In this document: positions 1-8,604 of the stretch, one piece after another
Position numbering within the stretch: position 1 is the first letter of the stretch
Layout of the letters: every line of letters begins with the position of its first letter
Assembly: GCA_027488115.1 (NCBI GenBank)
Contig: JAIYCG010000046.1
Span: 1-57,706 of the forward strand
Direction of reading: 5' to 3'
DNA: 57,706 nucleotides
Source of the DNA: Comamonadaceae bacterium
GTDB lineage: Bacteria; Pseudomonadota; Gammaproteobacteria; Burkholderiales; Burkholderiaceae_C
Notes under the pieces: model-generated
What the model saw: only the letters and a program-made list of their open reading frames with translations
Told to the model about the DNA's origin: nothing
Database searches by the model: none
Translations under genes and position numbers: made by a program

Positions 1-83
1 ATGACTACAATTCGTATCACCCGCACAGCGCACTTGGTTACTTGCCACCAACGCTGTTCAGGGAGAAACGATCGGTAACTTAA
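1..83 (+). pseudogene. IS3-family transposase OrfB, C-terminal end (cut by window edge)
   Basis: Reading from base 3 gives 26 residues (DYNSYHPHSALGYLPPTLF and onward) ending in TAA at 81-83. The Y-N-x-x-x-P-H-S-A-L-G-Y-x-P-P pattern is the usual C-terminal tail of DDE transposases of the IS3 family (OrfB), just after the catalytic Glu region. Only the tail lies in the window, so I cannot tell whether the upstream element is intact. Bases about 92-119 (ending GTCAAGACCA) may be the right terminal inverted repeat, since IS3 ends finish in CA. That part is inference, because the left end is not visible. Confidence 0.7.
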
Positions 84-470
84 ACATACCGGCGGTACTG
101 GATTACAGGGTCAAGACCAGACGCTGCCCCAGATGAACAAAAGGCTCAAACGCAAACGATTGACTCGGTTGTTGAAGGCTAGCTGCGTGAGGGGCGTTGG
201 CATTGATGGCATCTTCTCATGAGACCGTCGATTGCGCTAGGACGGCGCCGCCAATTCGCACACCAGCACCGACCTTGGGGGTTGGCCCAGGGCTAGCTTC
301 CCCCCGTGTTTACCCTTTGGTTTCAATCAATCCCATGATGTAAAAATAAAACAAAGGGTTTCACCTTAGTTTGTCAGCTTGTGTTGGTTTGGTGTCAGAG
401 GGTGGTCAGAGCCTGCCCCAAGAATGCGCCCAAGCCTTCGTGTCGAGGGCTATTTTTTGGAGACAGCTCT
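84..470. other. Intergenic region between IS remnant and MFS gene
   Basis: No convincing gene was found. The first ~40 bases may hold the right end of the IS3-type element. The rest is leader DNA of the transporter gene, with an AT-rich stretch around 335-365 (ATGTAAAAATAAAACAAAGG) that could hold a promoter. No -35/-10 pair stands out. A weak Shine-Dalgarno (GGAG, 459-462) lies 8 bases before the chosen ATG at 471. Confidence 0.4.
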
Positions 471-2231
471 ATGGCAACAACAGATCCACGCCCGATGTCG
501 CCCGAAGAGAAGAAGGTTATTTTTGCTTCTTCCCTCGGTACGGTATTCGAATGGTACGACTTCTACCTTTATGGTTCACTCGCCGCAATCATTGCGAAAC
601 AGTTCTTCAGCGGTTTGGATGAAGGCTCAGCGTTCATTTTCGCGCTGTTGGCGTTCGCTGCTGGTTTCATCGTCCGTCCTTTCGGCGCCATTTTCTTTGG
701 CCGCTTGGGCGACATGATTGGACGCAAATACACCTTCTTGGTCACCATCCTGATCATGGGTGTCTCCACCTTCATCGTGGGTATCTTGCCTAACTACGCC
801 AGCATTGGCGTGGCCGCTCCCGTCATCCTGATCTGCTTGCGTTTGTTGCAGGGTCTGGCTTTGGGCGGTGAGTACGGTGGTGCTGCCACGTATGTGGCCG
901 AGCACGCGCCCATGGGCAAACGTGGTGCTTACACTGCTTGGATTCAGACCACAGCCACTTTGGGTTTGTTCTTGTCCTTGATGGTGATTTTGGCGACACG
1001 TACCATCATTGGCGAAGAAGCTTTTAGCGATTGGGGCTGGCGAGTTCCGTTCCTTGTCTCTATTCTGTTGTTGGCCATTTCGGTCTACATCCGTCTGAGC
1101 ATGAACGAGTCACCTGCTTTCGTCAAAATGAAATCAGAAGGCAAAACTTCCAAGTCACCTTTGTCTGAATCCTTCGGTCAATGGAAAAACTTGAAAATCG
1201 TGATCTTGGCCTTGTTTGGTCTGGTCATGGGTCAAGCTGTGGTTTGGTATTCTGGTCAGTTCTACGCTTTGTTCTTCTTGACACAAGCTTTGAAAGTGGA
1301 CGGACCAACAGCCAACATCATGGTGGCCATCTCCTTGATCATTGGAACGCCTTTCTTCGTGATCTTCGGAACGCTGTCTGACAAGATTGGCCGTAAGCCC
1401 TTGATCTTGGCTGGTTGCTTCTTAGCTGTTGTTACATACTTCCCAGTATTTGAAGCCCTTACAAAGGCTGCCAACCCAGACTTGCACGCTGCTCAAAAGG
1501 CTGCCAAGGTCACGGTGACCGCCGATCCTGGTGAGTGTTCATTCCAGTTCAACCCCACTGGCACGAAAAAGTTCACGTCTTCTTGTGACATTGCCAAGCA
1601 ACGTTTGGCCAGTGCGTCTGTTTCCTACGAAAACATCGCGGCGCCAGCTGGCACCCCTGCTGTGATCAAGGTGGGCGAAACCGTTGTGAACGTCAAGTAC
1701 TCTCCAGAAGACATTGCCGCTGCCAAGGCCAAAGCTGAAGAGAAACTCGCAGCCCTCAACGCTGCTGAGCCAAAAGACGCGAAGGCCATTGAAGCTGCAA
1801 CCAAATCTGTCAAAGATTTGAGCAACGAAAAAACGGCGGGCACAACCCTCTTGGCAAGCAACTTGGGCGCTGCTTTGAAAGCAGCCAACTACCCTGCCAA
1901 AGCTGACATGGCCAAGTTTGACAAAGTCACCGTGATCATCATCCTGACTTACTTGGTGATTTTGGTCACGATGGTGTACGGTCCTATTGCTGCCATGTTG
2001 GTAGAGATGTTCCCCACACGCATTCGTTACACCTCCATGTCCTTGCCTTACCACATTGGTAATGGCTGGTTTGGTGGTTTGATGCCTACAACCGCTTTCG
2101 CGATCGTGGCTCAAACCGGTAACATGTACAACGGTCTCTGGTACCCCGTCATCATTGCGGCCGCAACGGTTGTGATTGGTGGCTTGTTCATCAGAGAAAC
2201 CAAAGACGTCGACATTTACGCCAACGACTAA
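471..2231 (+). CDS. MFS transporter, metabolite:H+ symporter (MHS) family, with large extracytoplasmic insert
   Basis: This is a 586-aa inner-membrane carrier of the major facilitator superfamily. The N-terminal GTVFEWYDFYLYG, RPFGAIFFGRLGDMIGRK and GLALGGEYGGAATYVAEH motifs are those of the MHS group (KgtP, ProP, ShiA: proton-driven uptake of organic acids or osmolytes). Twelve hydrophobic helices can be followed. The family is usually ~430-450 aa; here ~130 extra residues (about 330-460, Ala/Lys-rich with two Cys) lie between helices 9 and 10, on the periplasmic side in the standard topology. ATG 471 is preferred over upstream starts because it follows GGAG and the conserved region begins shortly after. 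A terminator follows directly. The substrate cannot be read from the sequence. Confidence 0.85.
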   Translation: MATTDPRPMSPEEKKVIFASSLGTVFEWYDFYLYGSLAAIIAKQFFSGLDEGSAFIFALLAFAAGFIVRPFGAIFFGRLGDMIGRKYTFLVTILIMGVSTFIVGILPNYASIGVAAPVILICLRLLQGLALGGEYGGAATYVAEHAPMGKRGAYTAWIQTTATLGLFLSLMVILATRTIIGEEAFSDWGWRVPFLVSILLLAISVYIRLSMNESPAFVKMKSEGKTSKSPLSESFGQWKNLKIVILALFGLVMGQAVVWYSGQFYALFFLTQALKVDGPTANIMVAISLIIGTPFFVIFGTLSDKIGRKPLILAGCFLAVVTYFPVFEALTKAANPDLHAAQKAAKVTVTADPGECSFQFNPTGTKKFTSSCDIAKQRLASASVSYENIAAPAGTPAVIKVGETVVNVKYSPEDIAAAKAKAEEKLAALNAAEPKDAKAIEAATKSVKDLSNEKTAGTTLLASNLGAALKAANYPAKADMAKFDKVTVIIILTYLVILVTMVYGPIAAMLVEMFPTRIRYTSMSLPYHIGNGWFGGLMPTTAFAIVAQTGNMYNGLWYPVIIAAATVVIGGLFIRETKDVDIYAND

Positions 2232-2269
2232 TTTGTAAGCTTTCCGAGACCATCTCGGTGCTACATTCA

Positions 2270-2296
2270 AGCCCTCCCCTCGGAGGGCTTTTTTTT
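2270..2296 (+). terminator. Rho-independent terminator of the MFS gene
   Basis: An 8-bp perfect stem AGCCCTCC/GGAGGGCT (2270-2277 with 2282-2289) with a CCTC loop runs straight into eight T residues. It lies 39 bases after the MFS stop codon. Confidence 0.9.
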
Positions 2297-2440
2297 AATT
2301 GGGGTCAGATGAACATTAATTTCCAATCAGAAGGGCTAAAGGCTAAGGGGGCTTCCTCATACTGGGGTACCAGAAATCGTCAGCCCCCTTAGCCTTTAGC
2401 CCTTCTGATTGACCAAATTAATGTTGATCTGACCCCAGTT
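2297..2440. repeat. REPIN/MITE-like long hairpin with GGGGTCAGA ends
   Basis: Arms of 57 bases (2297-2353) and 59 bases (2382-2440) are reverse complements apart from two substitutions and a small indel, around a 28-base loop. The outer ends read AATTGGGGTCAGAT and, on the other side, ATCTGACCCCAGTT. The same ends occur at 34767-34793 and 35560-35634. Short paired elements with GGGGTCAGA ends are typical of sequences spread in trans by REP-associated tyrosine (IS200-like) transposases. No such transposase is in the window. The element abuts the T-run of the preceding terminator. Confidence 0.8.
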
Positions 2441-2467
2441 AATACACAATATTTTTGGAGAAACCTT

Positions 2468-2674
2468 ATGTGGAAAATTGCTGTTGGATTCGCTGTGTTT
2501 GCCGGCCTGGCCTTGTATGTCATTTCTAAAGGCGGCGACAACATCGACATGACAGGCGAAAAGCACGGCGCAGAGGCCGTTAACTCTCCTGCGCCTGCCC
2601 CTGTCCCTGCTGCAGTTGAGGCACCTGCTGCTGCCCCCGCTGCTGCGCCCGCTACTGCCCCTGCAAGCAAATAA
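2468..2674 (+). CDS. Small membrane-anchored Ala/Pro-rich protein
   Basis: This 68-aa protein of unknown function has an N-terminal hydrophobic helix (residues ~4-20, WKIAVGFAVFAGLALYVIS). A polar segment with GEKHG follows, then a low-complexity tail of Pro-Ala repeats (APAPVPAAVEAPAAAPAA). A good Shine-Dalgarno (GGAG, 2457-2460) precedes ATG 2468. The helix could be a signal anchor with the tail in the periplasm. It stands alone between the hairpin element and the convergent cytochrome gene. The coding call rests on the RBS and membrane-protein composition, not on a recognised family. Confidence 0.6.
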   Translation: MWKIAVGFAVFAGLALYVISKGGDNIDMTGEKHGAEAVNSPAPAPVPAAVEAPAAAPAAAPATAPASK

Positions 2675-2702
2675 TTGCTTCAGATCGAACAGGCTCCCTC
2701 AA

Positions 2703-3959
2703 TCAGCGACCAAAAGGGTTGTTTTTGACGCCAACCAAAGGCGGAACTTCTGGGCCTTGAGGCTGCGCGGGTGCATCGCTCAAGGTTTTAAGAAATGCCA
2801 GCACATCGTCAATTTCCCTTTCAGTCAGCGCGGGACCCGCGGAAGCTGGGCGATTGAATGGCACACGGTCGCTCACTATGTTGCCAACATATGCTGAAGG
2901 CAAATCATTGGGGATACCTTTAGGGCCGTACCAACGCTTTGGATCGCTGTTTCGTGTAGCGTAAAAACTCACAACGTCACGCAAGTCTTTGAAAAAGCCG
3001 TTGTGCATCCAAGCTTTTCTTTCGGCTGTATTTCGCAAGGATGTCATGCGAAAGGTGCCACAAAACTTTTCAATGCTGATGTTGGCGGGCACGTTGCTGG
3101 TAAGGGCTGGCTTGGTGCGATCGGGTCCGCACAAGCCCAAGTCGTAAAAGGAAGGGTTGGCATTTCTAGGAATGGCCATGTTGCGTGGAATGCCTGTGGC
3201 ATAAAAAGCAAAGTCCGTAAACAATGAATCGCTGGGCTTGGGGGAGGATGGGTTCATCGTGTGGCAAGAAGCACAATTGCCTTTGTTGGCATCCATGAAC
3301 ACCTTCATGCCATTGGTTTCTTGCGGTGTGAATTTCGCTTTGCCCTGAATGAATTGGTCGTATTTGCTGCTGAAGGGCTGAAGTGCAGAAGTTCTTTCAA
3401 ATGCGGCAATGGCCACGCCTATTTTTTGAAAGGCTAAGCTGGGGTTGTTGAAGATTTGGCTGCCAAACTCATCCTTGAACATTTGTGCATACGGGGCAGA
3501 TGCAATTTTGCGCACCACGCTGGCTGCATCTTTGTTGTTCATTTCTAATTTGTTCAACAGTGGGCCCAAGGCTTGAAGCTCTGCGGTGTCCGAGCGGCCA
3601 TCCCAAAAGAAACCGCCCACTGGGTCAACATCTTCGGCGGTGACTCTGAATTGAAATTTGGGCGTGAACGATGTGTAAGCATTGGACATGGCGTTTCGGC
3701 CGCCGATGGCTTGAGGGGTGCTACCTTGCGCCACGCCAATTCTGGATCCGTTGTTGCCGGCAAAGCCCGAGCTGGCCAGATGGCAGTCGTTGCATGAAGT
3801 GCCTCTGGGTTATGACAAGGCTTGGTCTTTGAAAATTTGACTGCCTAAATTTTCTAGTCGGCTAAGGGGGGCGGTAGATGGTGCGGGTGATTGCCCCTGT
3901 GCGTGACTCAATGAAGCGATGCTAAAAAGTGTCAAACCCAAACAAAAAGTTCGGAGCAT
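2703..3959 (-). pseudogene. Di-haem cytochrome c peroxidase (MauG/CcpA family), interrupted by in-frame TAA
   Basis: The gene reads from ATG 3959 (an alternative in-frame ATG lies at 3998) to 2703. It encodes a signal peptide (LRTFCLGLTLFSIASLSHA) and a periplasmic di-haem peroxidase-like protein. Both haem-binding CxxCH motifs are present: CNDCH shortly after the break and CASCH mid-protein. A single TAA at 3812-3810 (codon 50) stops translation just before the first haem motif, in ...KDQALS-stop-PRGTSCNDCH. The frame is otherwise open for the full family length (~418 codons). Restart at GTG 3734 would give a protein without signal peptide or first haem. It is either a recent nonsense mutation or a base-calling error. 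No partner genes are adjacent. Confidence 0.8.
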
Positions 3960-4179
3960 GGGAATTGGAAGAGCGCTAGAAAAGTGTGTGAATGTCATTT
4001 CGTGCTTTCAAGTAGAGGTGCGTTGAACAATTTGTCGACAAAACAACAGGCCGGCAAAATCACCAAAACTAAAGCAAAAAACGCGCCTAAAAAGAGTCTA
4101 TTTTTTTGACGGTATTCAAAATTCAAAATTCAAAAGTCACAAACACAGATCAAATACACAATAAATCAAAAGAGCTCAA
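3960..4179. other. Intergenic region with three tandem ATTCAAA repeats
   Basis: This non-coding stretch lies between the cytochrome pseudogene and the end of the coiled-coil gene, both on the minus strand. It holds three perfect tandem copies of ATTCAAA (4114-4134) and A/T-rich runs. It must contain the end of the 1471-aa gene's transcript and the cytochrome promoter. I see no clear terminator hairpin. Confidence 0.5.
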
Positions 4180-7100
4180 TCAAACCCCAGTGGGACGTGG
4201 CTCAGGCGTTGAGAGGTCAGTCGGAGCTGATTCGGCATCGGCTTCATCGAGCGGCTGAGTGGCGCTCTGGTCAGTTGGTGGCGCTTCCTCATCCGAGGAA
4301 TCTGAAGCATCCTCATCGGTGGGTTCATTGGCGGTGTCAGATGAAGCCTCAGAGTCCGAAAGTGGTTCTGTCGATGATGAGAAAGCCGAGTCTGGCGCCG
4401 ACGACTTTTGCGCCTGATTGTCCGTCTCCGTGGGTGAACTCGCCTCTGACGAAGACCAAAAGGCGGAGTCTGGCGCAGTGGGTGTTTGAGCTTGGCTGTC
4501 CTGCTCAGCCGCAGAAACGGGCTCTGTAGAAGAAGAGAAGGCCGAGTCCGGCGCCGAAGAGCTTGGCGGGTTGGTTGACAAGTTGGTTGGCGGTTCTGAT
4601 TCAACCGCTTGAGATCGCGCGTCCTGATCGGCGAGCGATGTTTGTTCGGCTTGATCTGGCAGTGGCTCATCACGGGCCTGCGTCTGATTTGCACTTGTCT
4701 GTGAAGCCAACTCCCCAGAGGACCCGCTTTCACCATTGTCTGATGCTGCTGAAGTCATCGGCGACTTTGTCGCAGGGTTGCCAGTGTCGGCTGACGGTGA
4801 GGCCAAAAGTTCTTCTGACTGAGGCCTTGCTGAAGCGGCTGGGGAAGCTGCTGGTTGGGTGGCAGTAGGCTTGGCCTTGGTTTTTTGTTTTGATTTTGGT
4901 TTGGGTTTGACTCCACGTCCGGACATGCGCTTCGCAGCCAATGCTGCCAGGTTGCTGGCTTCTGACCCGCCTGATTGCCCTGGATCGCGGGTCACTTCGT
5001 TTGACCCTCTCGGTTCTTCGGAATCAGCGTTTGTGTCATCCGGATCACTTTCCGCACCGTCCTCATCCTCCCCAAAGTCCTCCTCATCCTCATCCTCATC
5101 GTATTCTTCTTGTTGTTCATCACGCTTGGATTCCGACTGCGCTGCTTCTGAAGCTGGCGTGTTAACTCCAGGCTTTGATTCGGCGCCACCGTCTGCTAGC
5201 GCTTGATCTTTGGCATTGCGTTGCTCAGCCTTGTCGGCATGGGTGATGTCGCCATCAGTTTGGGCAGTGGACTGGCCGTCAACTTCAGTTTGGGCCTCAG
5301 AACCCGCGTTGCTGGACAAACTTGGCTTGACAGCATCAACAGCTTCGGCGTCGCTCTTCGCTGAATCAGCAGCTTTCTTAACTTCCTCGCTCTGATTGGC
5401 TGGATCAGGCTCGCCGGATTTGTCATTTGAAGTTGAAGTGTCAGATGCTGCCGCAGCGTTTTGTCCTGCCGGGTCAGTTGTTGCTGTTGCGCTGTCAGCA
5501 GTTGCCGATTCCTTGCTTGCAGACTCTTGTGAGTTTTGCGTTGAAGCAGTTTGCCCCGCACTCGAATCTGCTGTGTCAGTTGCTGGGTCCGCTGTTGAGG
5601 AAGACGGTTCAGCAGCAGCCTGCTGAGCAGCGGCTTTTTCTTCTTGTTCTTTGGCTTGTTGTGCTTCAGCGGCCTTGGCTTCCTTGGCTGCAGCAGAATT
5701 TCGGGCGAGTGGTTCGCCTCCGTGCTTGACAACTTCGGCATCGACAATCGCTTCGGCAGCCTGAATGTCGGCTTGCGCTGCTTCAACTTGCGCTTGCGCT
5801 GCTTCAACGTCGGCCGCTGCCGCATTGATTTGCGCTTGACCTTCGTCACGGTAGCCCTCAACTTCCGTCAAGGTTTGAGCGCATCTCGCACCCATGCTGG
5901 CTTGGGCTTCCAGCACCGCCGACTTCAAACTGGACATTTCAGCGGCCAAGCCTAGCAAACCTGCGTTGACATCGTCGTTCACCGATTCCGCTTCGGCCGA
6001 TGCATCGGACATCGCGGCATCTGCGTCAGCTTGGATGCTTTCCAACGAACTTGTGGCGCCGTCCAAGCCCGCTTGGGCTTCAGTTTGGGCATTGCTCGTG
6101 ACTTGAACGGCCTGCTCTGCGTCGTCGCGGCATTCTTGCAAGCCATCATTGAGTGAAGAAGTCGTGTCCTCTTTCTGAGCCATGCTGGCCGCATCCTCTT
6201 CTGCACTGGCACGCAAGTCTTGATCGGCTTGCGCGAGCTTTTCTTGCTCAGTCTGGGCTGCGTCAGCCGCGCTTTGTGCGTCGTCCACTGGTTTTTTCAG
6301 GGCCGTTTCGGTTTCTTCACGCAAGGTTTGCACCTTGGCCTCAAGGCCTTTCACATCCAGGCCTGCCTTTTCAGCCTGGTCCCGAGCAGTTTGGAGCAAT
6401 TGCTGGGCCACTGGGGGCAAGCCCGCCAATTGCGCATCAACTTGTGTCAAGGCTTGTTGCAGCCCTTCGTTCAGCCGCGTGTTTTGGGTTTCTATGGCTG
6501 TCAAAGCTTGATCGACCATGTCCTCAGCGCGTTTCAAAGCAATGTTGATTTTGCTCTCCGCTTGATCAATGACTTTGTCAAGAGCAGCGCGTCCTTGATT
6601 CAGCGCCGCATTGACTTGAACAAGCGCTTGGTCCAGCAGTTCACGAAGGCGTTGCCCTGGAACTTCAATTTGCGCTCGCAAGGTGGCCAGATGCGCATCC
6701 AACTCGTCGAGCTTGGCTTGCATGGCATCAGAGGGGGGTGTCAATTGGGCCTTGGCTTTGTCGATGACGCCATGTGCTTGGCCGCTTACTTCTTCAATTT
6801 TGGCTTTGACAGGTGTCAGCGCTTGGGCCGTCAGACTGAGAACTTTGTCGTGCAAGGCCTGAATCTTTTCATGGGGCGCTGCTTTGGCCAAGAAATCGTC
6901 GCGAACAGCCACGACTTGGTCGATCAAGGCCTCTGGCTTGGGCTTGATGGCGTCAATCGCCGCATGCATTTTTTGAGAAACCTGCACCAACTTTTCTTGA
7001 GCAAGCACCAAGGTGTTTTGGAGTTGAACAAGCAAGGCCACCAATTTGTCAATGGCCAATTGGATCTGTGCCATCACTTGACTGAGGACGCCCCTTAAGG

Positions 7101-8595
7101 CATCGACAGCGGCAAGCGCCTGGTCCAGCAAACCCTCGGCCGTTTTGCCTGCAGTTTTCACAGTGGTTCGGGCCGTGGCGATGGTGGTCTTGATGCCTGG
7201 CAAGCTTTGTTTGACACCCAAAAAAAGTGTTCGCGCAACCATCAGTGGCGGAGCGCGCATTTGGTAACGTGTGCAAATGGTGATGGCTTCGTCGCACAGG
7301 GTTCCCGCCTGATCGAGCTCTGCGCTGGCTGCAGCCAAGGCACTGTCAGCCTGCCTTACAAAGTCCGAAATTTTGGCTCGGATGTCTTCGATCAAAGCTT
7401 GGGCGGCATCGATTTGGTCGGTCACCACGCTGAAACGTTCTGGCAATGCCGCCAATTGCGATTTGATCTTGTCGATTTCCTCACTCAGCTCGGTGATGGC
7501 TTGTTTAAAACCGTCCAATGCATGGTCAACGCCATCAGCTGCTTGGTCCAGGGTGTCCAAGATGTCCCTAACCACTTGTCGCACTTGGGCAATCAATTTG
7601 TCGATGTTGCCAATTACGCCATCGACGATGTCACCAACGGCCAAGATCTGTTTGGCCACGCCGTCCATGGCGGTTTGTACCTTGGCGATGGGTATGTTGA
7701 GCGCGTCAGCAAGCTCGTCGACATTGCCATGAAAGCCGTCAATCAAGTCTTGCAGGTTCTGTAACTCCTGCTGAAGCGCGGCCACCGTATCGATCAATCT
7801 CTGCTGGATGGGCTTGAGCAAATCAAAGAGCTCAAGTACCAATGCGGTGATGTCGGCTGCAAGTTTCTCAACCATGTCGGCACAACCGTCTGCAATGTGG
7901 TTGAGCTCGAGTTCTACCGCATCAGCTTCGGTGCGAATGCCTTGACTGATCTCCGCCAAGCTTTCACGCGCCGTGTCGCCAGCTGTTTTGGCCAAGACAC
8001 GCAGATCGGTCAAAATTTTCTGACGCGCCGCCGGCGAAATGACCTCGGTCGGGTTTTTCAGGGCCATCAAACTGGTTTGTAACGGCCCCAGTTCACTGGC
8101 CAGCGAGACCAAGCGCGGTTGTACACCTTGCGCCCGATCTGACAAGGCTTGCACGCGGTCCAGCAAAGCCTTGATGCCAGGCATCACGTTTGACAGGTCC
8201 GGGCGCAAGGACACGACACGTCCAGGCAAGGCCGTGACACCGCCTGCAACAGTCTTTAAATCGCCGGCCAAACCGCCCAAGTTCTTTCCAGCCTCCACCA
8301 AGCGAGACCCTGCGGATGTCAATTGCCCTGGTATGGCCTGCAAGTCTTTGTGCAAGTGGGTCAGGGCAGGCGCCAGGTCGTTGGCAATCTCGCTGGGGCT
8401 TAGGGGACCTGCAAGCGCGCCCAGTTCGCGGGTGATCTGCGCAAATTCGCTGCCCATTTGCGTGACTGTTTTTTGACCTTGCACCAAAGCATCGGCCAGC
8501 CCCGTACTGAGAACCTCACTGCCCTTCTTAGCGGCAGCGGCAACTTGGGCGGCGCCCTCAGTCAGGGCGGTCTGCGCGGTAGTGACGAACTTCAC
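4180..8595 (-). CDS. Giant coiled-coil protein with acidic Ser-rich tail, T6SS-linked, unknown function
   Basis: 1471 aa, not recognised as a named family. Residues ~1-960 are almost uninterrupted Ala/Gln/Leu/Asp-rich helix with heptad-like spacing (coiled-coil or apolipoprotein/tape-measure look). Then come an Ala/Glu/Ser segment, a highly acidic patch (~1160-1185, DEDEDEEDFGEDEDG), a basic patch (~1225, KPKPKSKQKTKAKP) and a low-complexity tail with three 26-residue repeats starting APDSAF. No signal peptide or clear membrane helix is visible. The start is GTG 8595, 9 bases after the stop of the 144-aa gene with no good Shine-Dalgarno, which suggests translational coupling. It is transcribed divergently from tssB. 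A structural accessory or secreted T6SS cargo are both possible. Confidence 0.75.
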   Translation of the reverse strand: MKFVTTAQTALTEGAAQVAAAAKKGSEVLSTGLADALVQGQKTVTQMGSEFAQITRELGALAGPLSPSEIANDLAPALTHLHKDLQAIPGQLTSAGSRLVEAGKNLGGLAGDLKTVAGGVTALPGRVVSLRPDLSNVMPGIKALLDRVQALSDRAQGVQPRLVSLASELGPLQTSLMALKNPTEVISPAARQKILTDLRVLAKTAGDTARESLAEISQGIRTEADAVELELNHIADGCADMVEKLAADITALVLELFDLLKPIQQRLIDTVAALQQELQNLQDLIDGFHGNVDELADALNIPIAKVQTAMDGVAKQILAVGDIVDGVIGNIDKLIAQVRQVVRDILDTLDQAADGVDHALDGFKQAITELSEEIDKIKSQLAALPERFSVVTDQIDAAQALIEDIRAKISDFVRQADSALAAASAELDQAGTLCDEAITICTRYQMRAPPLMVARTLFLGVKQSLPGIKTTIATARTTVKTAGKTAEGLLDQALAAVDALRGVLSQVMAQIQLAIDKLVALLVQLQNTLVLAQEKLVQVSQKMHAAIDAIKPKPEALIDQVVAVRDDFLAKAAPHEKIQALHDKVLSLTAQALTPVKAKIEEVSGQAHGVIDKAKAQLTPPSDAMQAKLDELDAHLATLRAQIEVPGQRLRELLDQALVQVNAALNQGRAALDKVIDQAESKINIALKRAEDMVDQALTAIETQNTRLNEGLQQALTQVDAQLAGLPPVAQQLLQTARDQAEKAGLDVKGLEAKVQTLREETETALKKPVDDAQSAADAAQTEQEKLAQADQDLRASAEEDAASMAQKEDTTSSLNDGLQECRDDAEQAVQVTSNAQTEAQAGLDGATSSLESIQADADAAMSDASAEAESVNDDVNAGLLGLAAEMSSLKSAVLEAQASMGARCAQTLTEVEGYRDEGQAQINAAAADVEAAQAQVEAAQADIQAAEAIVDAEVVKHGGEPLARNSAAAKEAKAAEAQQAKEQEEKAAAQQAAAEPSSSTADPATDTADSSAGQTASTQNSQESASKESATADSATATTDPAGQNAAAASDTSTSNDKSGEPDPANQSEEVKKAADSAKSDAEAVDAVKPSLSSNAGSEAQTEVDGQSTAQTDGDITHADKAEQRNAKDQALADGGAESKPGVNTPASEAAQSESKRDEQQEEYDEDEDEEDFGEDEDGAESDPDDTNADSEEPRGSNEVTRDPGQSGGSEASNLAALAAKRMSGRGVKPKPKSKQKTKAKPTATQPAASPAASARPQSEELLASPSADTGNPATKSPMTSAASDNGESGSSGELASQTSANQTQARDEPLPDQAEQTSLADQDARSQAVESEPPTNLSTNPPSSSAPDSAFSSSTEPVSAAEQDSQAQTPTAPDSAFWSSSEASSPTETDNQAQKSSAPDSAFSSSTEPLSDSEASSDTANEPTDEDASDSSDEEAPPTDQSATQPLDEADAESAPTDLSTPEPRPTGV
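4321..4554 (-). repeat. Three tandem 78-bp (26-aa) repeats in the coiled-coil gene
   Basis: On the coding strand, units begin at 4554, 4476 and 4398, exactly 78 bases apart. Each starts with the codons for A-P-D-S-A-F and continues with a Ser/Glu/Gln-rich stretch containing QAQ in the first two copies. The third copy diverges towards its end. The repeats sit in the disordered C-terminal tail. Confidence 0.8.
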
Positions 8596-8604
8596 AGGTA
8601 GGCT

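Noticed and set aside
1539..2270. Long open frame (243 codons) antisense to the MFS gene
   Set aside because: It lies opposite a clear transporter frame, has Asp/His/Arg-rich composition with no domain, and follows from codon bias of the real gene.
6220..7098. 292-codon open frame antisense to the coiled-coil gene
   Set aside because: The repeated Ala/Gln-rich sense codons keep the opposite frame open. It has no Shine-Dalgarno and no recognisable protein features.
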